From an uncultured Pseudoflavonifractor sp. (GTDB lineage: Bacteria; Bacillota_A; Clostridia; Oscillospirales; Oscillospiraceae), in assembly GCA_947575475.1 (NCBI GenBank), contig CANPNN010000069.1:1-6967 (forward strand): a stretch of DNA of 6,967 nucleotides. The letters run 5' to 3'. This document shows positions 1-5,072 of this stretch, piece by piece. Position 1 is the first letter of the stretch, and every line of letters begins with the position of its first letter. The translations under genes and the position numbers were made by a program. The notes under the pieces were generated by a model, which was not told where the DNA came from, made no database searches, and saw only the letters and a list, made by a program, of their open reading frames with translations.

Positions 1-128
1 CTTTTACCTTTTTGATTTTACTAAATTTTTCACGAGCAGACAAATAACCTTTTTTGATAGAACTATCTCCAAAAATGATGGCGCCGTTTTCTTCAACGGC
101 GCCATCCCATTTCTCTGCTCTCCCGCCC
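1..128. other. AT-rich left edge, no supported gene
   Basis: The first 60 bases hold only 16 G or C, against a strongly GC-rich remainder. I see no convincing gene start or end here. A minus-strand frame stays open from the end of the LysR gene out through the left edge and would encode a lysine-rich stretch (reading SAREKFSKIKKVK near the edge). It has no ATG, and only a poorly spaced possible TTG start at 41-43. The plus strand is also open in one frame. The only firm element is the terminator at 71-106. Confidence 0.5.
71..106 (-). terminator. Rho-independent terminator of LysR gene 1
   Basis: A perfect 12-bp stem (GATGGCGCCGTT at 77-88 pairing with 95-106) closes a 6-nt loop. Read on the minus strand it is followed by ATTTTT (71-76). 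It lies 22 bases past the stop codon of the LysR gene that ends at 129, the right distance and direction to end that transcript. On the plus strand no clear T-run follows, so it is mainly a minus-strand terminator. Confidence 0.88.
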
Positions 129-1034
129 TCAGGCGTCCTTCCCTCTCGGGACCTCCTCCAGGCCATAGTACTCCCTGATCAGAGCCAGATACTCCGCTCT
201 CATCCGGGGGCTGTCCCGCTTCCAGGACAGACAGAGCTTCCTCTCCTCCCGGTGGTCCTCTATATCCAGCATCACCAGCTCATTGCTCTCCCTCTGGCAG
301 GCGGCCTCCACCCCCAAAGTCACTCCATAGCCGCTCTCCACCAGGATCATCAGACTCTCATGCCCATCCACCCGGTCATAGATCCGGGGCAGGAATCCCT
401 TCTCCGCCAGACCCTGGATACCCCCCTGGACCTCGGTGCCGTCCAGAAACAGAAACTGCTCCTGACGCAGTTGGTCCATCCGGACCTTCCTTTCCCCCGC
501 CAGGGGGTGGCTGGCCGAGACCAGCAATTTGATGGGGCTGACAGCCAGGATACAGTGGTCCAGTTCCTCCTCCTGGGCCAAAGCGGGCCAGTAGAGGGAG
601 AACATCGCGTCCAGACTCTCCTTCTTCAACGCCTCCATCCCCTGGTAGAGCTTACTCTGCCGAAGGGTCACCTTCACCTGGGGAAACCTGGTCCGGAACC
701 GGGTCAGCAGCTTGGGAAGGTCGGCGCGCAGAAGATTGCCGTGATACCCCAGCCTCAGCCGCTTGTCATAGCCCTCGGAGACGCTCCGCACCTCCTCCAT
801 CGCCCGGTCCATCCCCTCCAGCAGACGCTGGGCCTCCCAGCAAAAGACCTCCCCCTCCCGGGTCAGGCGCATATCCTTGTAACGGCGGGTGAACAGCTTC
901 ACCCCCAGTTCTCCCTCCAGGGCGGCGATCTGCTGGGTCATGGCGGACTGGACGATATGGCACTCCTCCGCCGCCTTGGTGAAGTTCAGGTGGGTGGCCG
1001 CGCTGACAAAATACCGCAGCTGACGAATCTCCAT
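129..1034 (-). CDS. LysR-type transcriptional regulator 1
   Basis: A cytoplasmic one-component regulator of 301 aa, the usual size for the LysR family. Residues 1-60 form the winged helix-turn-helix: it opens MEIRQLRYFVSAATHLNFTK, followed by AAEECHIVQSAMTQQIAALE and the wing GVKLFTRR. Residues ~90-290 form the two-lobed effector-binding domain, beginning LRLGYHG. ATG at 1034 is preceded by a purine-rich ribosome site (AAGGGGAGGGGG) and by a good promoter. It is the last gene of the minus-strand cluster, ending in the terminator at 71-106. Its own terminator and promoter make it a separate unit from the flavoprotein gene upstream. The DNA-binding domain is 41/50 identical to the regulator at 3947-4831, whereas the effector domains differ clearly, suggesting duplication and then divergence in ligand. 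Inference: it controls the flavoprotein gene, itself, or both. The ligand cannot be told from sequence. Confidence 0.95.
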   Translation of the reverse strand: MEIRQLRYFVSAATHLNFTKAAEECHIVQSAMTQQIAALEGELGVKLFTRRYKDMRLTREGEVFCWEAQRLLEGMDRAMEEVRSVSEGYDKRLRLGYHGNLLRADLPKLLTRFRTRFPQVKVTLRQSKLYQGMEALKKESLDAMFSLYWPALAQEEELDHCILAVSPIKLLVSASHPLAGERKVRMDQLRQEQFLFLDGTEVQGGIQGLAEKGFLPRIYDRVDGHESLMILVESGYGVTLGVEAACQRESNELVMLDIEDHREERKLCLSWKRDSPRMRAEYLALIREYYGLEEVPRGKDA

Positions 1035-1066
1035 GTTCCCCCTCCCCTTTCCGTTTTGTTTTTCTT

Positions 1067-1095
1067 ATCATACCATTTTCCCTTTTCTTTTGCAA
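1067..1095 (-). promoter_or_regulatory. Sigma-A-type promoter of LysR gene 1
   Basis: On the minus strand there is a -35 TTGCAA (1090-1095), a 17-bp spacer and -10 TATGAT (1067-1072). TGG directly before the -10 makes it an extended -10. The start point would fall near 1060, giving a short leader before the ATG at 1034. The -35 overlaps one arm of the inverted repeat at 1092-1115. Confidence 0.75.
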
Positions 1096-1115
1096 AGACC
1101 CCATTCTATCTTTGC
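1092..1115. promoter_or_regulatory. Inverted repeat, likely LysR operator (autoregulation)
   Basis: Two perfect 7-bp arms, GCAAAGA (1092-1098) and TCTTTGC (1109-1115), are separated by 10 bases. The element abuts and overlaps the -35 of the LysR gene. A dyad of this size next to the regulator's own promoter is the usual arrangement of LysR recognition sites (an interrupted dyad around a T-N11-A core). That LysR 1 binds here is an inference. The near-identical DNA-binding domain of LysR 2 means it could bind as well. Confidence 0.55.
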
Positions 1116-1139
1116 GCTTTATTCTCCGGTGGGCCGGGG

Positions 1140-1160
1140 CGGTCAAGGCCCGGTCAAGGC
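1140..1160. repeat. Tandem 11-bp repeat with TTGACC boxes
   Basis: CGGTCAAGGC occurs at 1140-1149 and again at 1151-1160, a period of 11 bp or about one helical turn. On the minus strand each copy contains TTGACC, a near-consensus -35. The copy at 1141-1146 lies 17 bp from AATAAA (minus strand, 1118-1123), so it could be a weaker second promoter for the LysR gene. The region between the terminator at 1183 and 1116 otherwise shows nothing. Confidence 0.35.
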
Positions 1161-1182
1161 GGAGGGCGGAGCCTGGGGGCTG

Positions 1183-1221
1183 AAAAAGCAGACAGGCCCC
1201 GGTCCTGAAGACCGGGGCCTG
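1183..1221 (-). terminator. Rho-independent terminator of the flavoprotein gene
   Basis: A 12-bp GC-rich stem (CAGGCCCCGGTC at 1193-1204 with GACCGGGGCCTG at 1210-1221) closes a 5-nt loop. On the minus strand it is followed by TCTGC and five T (1183-1187). It lies 29 bases past the flavoprotein stop codon and separates that gene from LysR gene 1. Confidence 0.88.
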
Positions 1222-1250
1222 ACCGCTTATAAGGAGAGTGAGTAAAACGC

Positions 1251-3809
1251 TTATTGATGCAGCTCCTCCACGACCTTGCCGCCGCAGACGTAGCCGGACA
1301 TGAGGGCCCAGCCGTTATCCGCGCCGCCGTAGGTCACGTAAGCCTTCTTGGGGGAGTAGACCACGCCCTGGCCGTCGGCACCCACGGCGTAAAGGCCGCC
1401 GATGGGGGTCTTGCCGTCGGTCTGGAGGACGTGGAAGCTCTCGTCGATATCCAGGCCGGCGCAGGTGCCGTAGCAGTGCATGCCGGCGTGAATGGCGTAG
1501 TAGGGGCCGGACTCCATGGACACAAGGAACTCAGCAGGCTTGCCCAGGGCATCCTTGCCGGTCTTGCAGCCCTCGTTATACCGGTCCAGCTCGTCCCTCA
1601 GCACGGCCGGGTCAAGGCCCAGCTCCTTGGCCAGATCCTCGATGGTGTCGGCCTTGCTGATAAAGCCGGCCTTCACACCGTCCTCCATGACCTGGACGGC
1701 GTTGGGCAGGATGGTGCCCCGGGGGATGGGCACCTTGGTGAGCAGGTTGTCGAAATTGCTCTTGATATGCTGGACCGTGTCGTCCACGTCGATGCCGTTG
1801 ACGGCGATATCACGGATCATATCCTCGGTGACGATGACGCTGATGTCGGGACCGCCCTTCCAGGCGTCAAAGGTGGCCAGGGCGTTCTCGGGCAGATACC
1901 GCTTGCCCACGGAGTTGACGGCAAAGACCTTCTCCCAGAAGCAGAGCATGGTGGGCAGATCCCCCTCGCTCCACATGGCGGGCAGGTTGGTCTTGGTGGT
2001 ACGGGCCCCCTCCACCGCCACATTGGGGTAGTTGTTCAGGAAGCCGTCAGGCCCAAAGAGGTGGCACACGGGGGTCATTTCCATGTTGTAGGTGCCGGCG
2101 CCGATGTCGATGGCGGCCTGGAGCATCTTGCCGTCGTTCTGGGTGGAGCCGCAGATATTCCACTTGCCGCCCAGGGGGTACATCTCATTCTCCCCCAGGT
2201 ACTTGACGCTCATCTCCTCGCTGCCGGCAAAGCCGCCGGTGGCCACGATGACCGCCTTGGCGTGGATGGTATAGGTGGTATTGGTCACCTTGTTGTAGGC
2301 CTTTACGCCGGTGACCTGGTTGGTGGCCTTGTCATAGAGCAGCTCCGTGCCCTCTGTCTCCAGCAGGTAGTCGCCGCCATAGGCTGTGAACTTGTTGTAG
2401 AGGTGGTCAAAGCAGTTCTGGAAGGTCTCCTTGGCGATCCGGTCGTTGGTCTGGGTGGGGGCGAAGCGGTACTTGACCCGGAAGGTCTTGGTCTCGCTGG
2501 TATTGCCGCCGCTGAGGCCGCCGCCGGGGGTGTTGAAATCAAAGCCGTTGTGGCGCAGCCAGTCCATGGCGTTGCCCGACTCGTCCATCATCAGCTGGAC
2601 CATCTCGGGCTTGGCATCGCCGCCGGTATAGTCTATCCAGTCCTCATAGAGGGCCTTGGCGTCCACGTAGTCCTCTCCGCCGTTGCGCTCGGCTTGGAAG
2701 GACTTGGGGTTGACCACCAGGGCTTCGCTGGTGAAGATGGTGGTGCCGCCGTAGTTGCCCGCCTTGTCGATGGCCAGGACGCTGGCGTCGGCCTTGGGAT
2801 CATTGAGGCGCATCTCCTGGGCCACCCGGAGGGCGGCGTAGGAGCCGGAGCCGCCCATGCCCACCACGACCACATCGTAGTTCAGGGTCTCCTCCTTGGC
2901 CTCAGGCTTGGGGGCGGCGAGGAAGGCGTTGGCGTCACCGGCGGTCCCACCGGCGGCTACGAAGGCCTTTTGGAGCGCGTCGGTGACGGCGGAGCGGACC
3001 CCCGCGCTGGAGCCGGTGGCCCCGGTGATCAGGTCCACCGCCACGGTCTGGCCCTCCAGCATCCGGGGGACCATCAGTTCGGCGGCGTTGGCCAGTTTTA
3101 CGGAGGCCTCGTACACATTGCTGCGATCCACGGAAATATCCAGGATGGCGCTCTCGCTGACGGTCACATCCACCTTGATCTTCTCCACCTTGTTGAAGCC
3201 CCAGGCCTCCCCGGTGTAGGTGCCGGGGGCCATCCTCCCCTTGGAGCTGCCGCTGCCGGCGGCGGTGAGGGCGGAGAGCAGGGCCCCCTTGACTCCGTTG
3301 GAGGTGGCGGTGGCGCCGGAGACGCCGTCGATGGAGGCGCTGCCCGCGGCCAGGACCTGCTCCTCCAGGGCGGGCAGGGCCGCCCCGCCGATGGCCGGGG
3401 TCTCGTCCGCTCCCGTCAGGGTGCAGGCGGTGATCTTACCGCCGCTCACTGTGACGGCGGCGGTGACTGTGCCGCCAAAGCCCTGGCCCTCCCCGGTATA
3501 GACGCCGTCCTTGAGGGAGGCGGACAGGCCGGGGACATTGACCAGCTTGGCGGTGCCGGGATCTGCGGCATCCCACTCCACCTGAATGCCCAGCAGGTCG
3601 CACAGGTACCGCACCGGGGCATAGGTGACCCCATCGTAGGCAAACACCTGGGCCGGCTTGCCGGCGGAGCTGGTGGGGTTGACCTCCTGCCCGTTGACGG
3701 TCAGGCGCATGGAGGTGACGGGAATGGTCCCGTCCACAGCCATAGCCGCGGCGGCCAGACCCACGACCATGGACAGCGCCAGGGTCATTGCAAGGATCCG
3801 TTTTCTCAT
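1251..3809 (-). CDS. Secreted FAD/FMN flavoprotein reductase (fumarate/urocanate reductase-like)
   Basis: An 852-aa exported flavoenzyme. Residues 1-24 are a Sec signal peptide (MRKR, hydrophobic core, cleavage after AMA). About 30-92 resembles the copper amine oxidase N-terminal-like domain (DGVTYAPVRYLCDLLG). About 100-182 and 193-284 are two FMN-binding domains carrying DGVSGAT (161-167) and DLITGAT (259-265); in this family ApbE links FMN to the last Thr. From 310 a fumarate-reductase-type FAD domain follows: GMGGSG (317-322), ATGG (523-526) and GGLYAVGADGQG (804-815). Likely role: pass electrons via the FMNs to FAD and reduce an unsaturated organic acceptor outside the membrane. H583 and H778 fit active-site histidines of Shewanella fumarate reductase, but the catalytic Arg (R402) aligns with A645, and the Arg of the HGANR-type motif near the C-terminus is missing. 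The substrate is therefore unknown. ATG 3809 is chosen for its AAAGGAG site and the signal peptide. An ATG 24 bases upstream lies before that site. No ApbE, quinone oxidase or transporter is seen here. Confidence 0.93.
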   Translation of the reverse strand: MRKRILAMTLALSMVVGLAAAAMAVDGTIPVTSMRLTVNGQEVNPTSSAGKPAQVFAYDGVTYAPVRYLCDLLGIQVEWDAADPGTAKLVNVPGLSASLKDGVYTGEGQGFGGTVTAAVTVSGGKITACTLTGADETPAIGGAALPALEEQVLAAGSASIDGVSGATATSNGVKGALLSALTAAGSGSSKGRMAPGTYTGEAWGFNKVEKIKVDVTVSESAILDISVDRSNVYEASVKLANAAELMVPRMLEGQTVAVDLITGATGSSAGVRSAVTDALQKAFVAAGGTAGDANAFLAAPKPEAKEETLNYDVVVVGMGGSGSYAALRVAQEMRLNDPKADASVLAIDKAGNYGGTTIFTSEALVVNPKSFQAERNGGEDYVDAKALYEDWIDYTGGDAKPEMVQLMMDESGNAMDWLRHNGFDFNTPGGGLSGGNTSETKTFRVKYRFAPTQTNDRIAKETFQNCFDHLYNKFTAYGGDYLLETEGTELLYDKATNQVTGVKAYNKVTNTTYTIHAKAVIVATGGFAGSEEMSVKYLGENEMYPLGGKWNICGSTQNDGKMLQAAIDIGAGTYNMEMTPVCHLFGPDGFLNNYPNVAVEGARTTKTNLPAMWSEGDLPTMLCFWEKVFAVNSVGKRYLPENALATFDAWKGGPDISVIVTEDMIRDIAVNGIDVDDTVQHIKSNFDNLLTKVPIPRGTILPNAVQVMEDGVKAGFISKADTIEDLAKELGLDPAVLRDELDRYNEGCKTGKDALGKPAEFLVSMESGPYYAIHAGMHCYGTCAGLDIDESFHVLQTDGKTPIGGLYAVGADGQGVVYSPKKAYVTYGGADNGWALMSGYVCGGKVVEELHQ

Positions 3810-3833
3810 CAAACTTTTCTCCTTTCTCCACAT

Positions 3834-3849
3834 GGGCGGTATCCCGCCC
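3834..3849 (-). promoter_or_regulatory. Leader hairpin in the flavoprotein 5' untranslated region
   Basis: A perfect 6-bp inverted repeat (GGGCGG / CCGCCC) with a 4-nt loop lies between the promoter and the ribosome site of the flavoprotein gene. The transcript would start near 3855, so the hairpin would sit a few bases from the 5' end. That position suits mRNA stabilisation or a protein-binding site. It has no T-run after it, so it is not a terminator. Confidence 0.4.
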
Positions 3850-3861
3850 TTTCTGAAAAAG

Positions 3862-3890
3862 ATTATAAAGCAAGGTGAAAGATTTGACGA
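3862..3890 (-). promoter_or_regulatory. Promoter of the flavoprotein gene
   Basis: On the minus strand there is a perfect -10 TATAAT (3862-3867), a 17-bp spacer and a weak -35 TCGTCA (3885-3890, 4 of 6 consensus). It lies downstream of the LysR 2 terminator, so the gene has its own start. A weak -35 beside a perfect -10 is typical of promoters that need an activator, which fits control by a LysR protein. That last step is inference. Confidence 0.7.
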
Positions 3891-3908
3891 ACGGGTAGAA
3901 TCGAACGG
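3888..3908. repeat. Repeated heptamer CGAACGG at the flavoprotein -35
   Basis: CGAACGG occurs at 3888-3894 and 3902-3908, a 14-bp period. One copy overlaps the -35 and the other lies just upstream. This is where an activator would bind, but two heptamers may also arise by chance. It does not match the inverted repeat found upstream of LysR gene 1. Confidence 0.35.
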
Positions 3909-3928
3909 CCTATCGGAAAAAACGATGG

Positions 3929-3959
3929 AAAAAAAGGAGGACGGTCTCAGCCGTCCTCC
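3929..3959 (-). terminator. Terminator overlapping the end of LysR gene 2
   Basis: A perfect 9-bp stem, GGAGGACGG (3936-3944) with CCGTCCTCC (3951-3959), has a 6-nt loop. On the minus strand it is followed by seven T (3929-3935). The stop codon TGA (3947-3949) lies in the loop, and the last codons (Glu-Asp-Gly) form one side of the stem. It should end LysR 2 transcripts before the flavoprotein gene. Confidence 0.88.
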
Positions 3960-4831
3960 ATCAGCCTGTGGGTCAGGTCCCGGAACCGCTCCCCCGCGGG
4001 GATCAGCTTGTTCTTGCGCCAGGCTATGGCGTATTTCTTTCTCACGAGGCAGTCCCGGATGGGGATAAACCGCAGCTCCGGGTACCGGTTTCCCCGGGCC
4101 AACCGCTCGCTCCACAGCCCTACCCCATAGCCGCCGGCCACCAGGATCTCCGCGCTGGTGTGGTCCACGCCGGCCACATAGATCCTTCGCAGGGTCTCCT
4201 CCGGAAAGATCTGGTAGATCACCGATTCCCGATCTCCCCCCAGGCTGACGTAGGTCAGGCCCTGGATCTCCTCCAGGGTCACAAACTCCCTGTCCGCCAG
4301 GGGATGATCCCTCCCCACCACCAGACAGGGGCCGTCCTCCAGGATGGCATCCAGCTCCAGCCAGCTCTCCCCTAAAAAGGGATTCTCCCAAGCGGTGAAG
4401 GCCAGATCCAGAAGGCCGTCCCGTACCCGCTCCAGCACCAGGCGGCGGGACATCTGATGGAGCAGGACCTTCACGTCGGGGTTTTCCCGCCGGTACTGCC
4501 CCAGGATATCCATCAGATCTCCCTTGAACAGCTCCCCGGGGTACCCGATCCGGAGGATGGTCCGGCAGCCGGCCTGAAAGGCGTTCATCTCCGCCTCGGT
4601 CCGCTGCACCTCCTGCACCAGAGCCTTTGCCCGGAGCAGGAAGAAGCTCCCCGCCTCGGTAAGCTCCAGACCCCTGGGCAGCCGCTCAAAGAGCTTGACC
4701 CCCAGCTCCTCCTCCAGGTTGGCGATCTGTTCGGTCATGGAGCTTTGGACGATATAGCACTCCTTGGCCGCCTTGGTGAAATTCAGATGGGCGGCGGCGC
4801 TGATAAAGTACCGAAGCTGTCTGATCTCCAT
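3947..4831 (-). CDS. LysR-type transcriptional regulator 2
   Basis: A 294-aa LysR-family regulator of normal length. Residues 1-60 form the winged helix-turn-helix, opening MEIRQLRYFISAAAHLNFTK and continuing AAKECYIVQSSMTEQIANLE, with wing GVKLFERLPRGLELT. The effector-binding domain spans ~90-290, from LRIGYPGELFKGDL onward. ATG at 4831 has AAAGGGG eight bases upstream and a good promoter at 4855-4884. The gene lies directly upstream of the flavoprotein gene on the same strand, 137 bases apart, with a strong terminator between them. This is unusual, since LysR genes commonly face their target divergently. The divergent neighbour here is glgB. The DNA-binding domain is 41/50 identical to regulator 1, so the two may share operators. 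Inference: it activates the flavoprotein gene in response to that enzyme's substrate. Control of glgB is a less likely alternative. Confidence 0.95.
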   Translation of the reverse strand: MEIRQLRYFISAAAHLNFTKAAKECYIVQSSMTEQIANLEEELGVKLFERLPRGLELTEAGSFFLLRAKALVQEVQRTEAEMNAFQAGCRTILRIGYPGELFKGDLMDILGQYRRENPDVKVLLHQMSRRLVLERVRDGLLDLAFTAWENPFLGESWLELDAILEDGPCLVVGRDHPLADREFVTLEEIQGLTYVSLGGDRESVIYQIFPEETLRRIYVAGVDHTSAEILVAGGYGVGLWSERLARGNRYPELRFIPIRDCLVRKKYAIAWRKNKLIPAGERFRDLTHRLMEDG

Positions 4832-4854
4832 TTCTCTCGCCCCTTTCTCTTCTT

Positions 4855-4884
4855 ATTCTACCATCTCCTCCGGGCCGCTGTAAA
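4855..4884 (-). promoter_or_regulatory. Promoter of LysR gene 2
   Basis: On the minus strand there is a -35 TTTACA (4879-4884), an 18-bp spacer and -10 TAGAAT (4855-4860), with TGG before it (extended -10). The segment ATGGTA..ATAAGAA around the -10 is also found at the LysR 1 promoter, supporting both promoters and a common origin of the two genes. Confidence 0.65.
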
Positions 4885-4932
4885 TGATCTGAGGGGAAGT
4901 CCACATATTTCTCTTTGTCCTCCATTCTGTCC

Positions 4933-4961
4933 TTGACCTTTGTCCCAATTCGTTGTATAAT
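4933..4961 (+). promoter_or_regulatory. Promoter of glgB
   Basis: -35 TTGACC (4933-4938), a 17-bp spacer and a perfect -10 TATAAT (4956-4961) make a near-consensus housekeeping promoter. Transcription would start near 4968, leaving a leader of about 105 bases before the ATG. Two further TATAAT boxes at 4999-5004 and 5006-5011 lack a recognisable -35 and are only possible secondary starts. Confidence 0.8.
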
Positions 4962-4969
4962 TTATACAA
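4953..4969. promoter_or_regulatory. Perfect palindrome over the glgB -10 (operator candidate)
   Basis: TTGTATAATTTATACAA is a perfect 8-1-8 palindrome that covers the whole -10 box. A protein bound here would block RNA polymerase, so it fits a repressor operator. The family of the regulator cannot be named from the site alone. A 13-base part of it, TGTATAATTTATA (4954-4966), is repeated at 4997-5009 without the closing arm. Confidence 0.5.
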
Positions 4970-5072
4970 ATTAGTCAAATCTTTTTCGGGCCTTTGTGTA
5001 TAATTTATAATTTTCCATTTTCTGGAAGTTGCTCTTTGTCCCAATTTACCAAACCTATGGGAGGTCATCCTT

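Larger units (their letters stand above)
4913..5046 (+). repeat. Direct repeats with core CTTTGTCC
   Basis: TTGACCTTTGTCCCAATT (4933-4950) recurs as TTGCTCTTTGTCCCAATT (5029-5046), 16 of 18 bases identical, including a perfect 13-mer CTTTGTCCCAATT. A third partial copy, CTTTGTCC, sits at 4913-4920. The first full copy includes the -35 of the glgB promoter and the second lies just before the glgB ribosome site. They may be regulator sites or the result of a local duplication. Confidence 0.55.

Noticed and set aside
1..76. Small lysine-rich gene leaving the left edge on the minus strand
   Set aside because: No ATG, a badly spaced ribosome site for the only TTG, and too little sequence. The same stretch is open on the plus strand too.
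54..1208. Plus-strand open frame of 384 codons opposite LysR gene 1
   Set aside because: Low-complexity Leu/Pro/Gln/His-rich shadow that crosses terminators and the promoter. The minus strand encodes a full LysR protein.
3810..3833. Alternative flavoprotein start 8 codons upstream (MWRKEKSL)
   Set aside because: The AAAGGAG ribosome site lies between this ATG and the one at 3809, so it serves the downstream start, which also begins a standard signal peptide.
1254..3878. Long plus-strand open frame (874 codons) opposite the flavoprotein
   Set aside because: It is a Gly/Val/Leu/His-rich shadow caused by high GC at third codon positions. It has no recognisable domain, and the opposite strand carries a signal peptide, FMN and FAD motifs, promoter and terminator.
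3810..4391. N-terminal extension of the flavoprotein to 1046 residues
   Set aside because: The extra segment is Gly/Pro/Arg-rich shadow of LysR 2 in another frame and runs through a strong terminator and the flavoprotein promoter. The signal peptide begins at the start at 3809.
4968..5072. Possible riboswitch in the glgB leader
   Set aside because: The leader is about 105 bases, AT-rich, and shows no stable stem set or terminator hairpin. The repeats there look more like protein or promoter sites.
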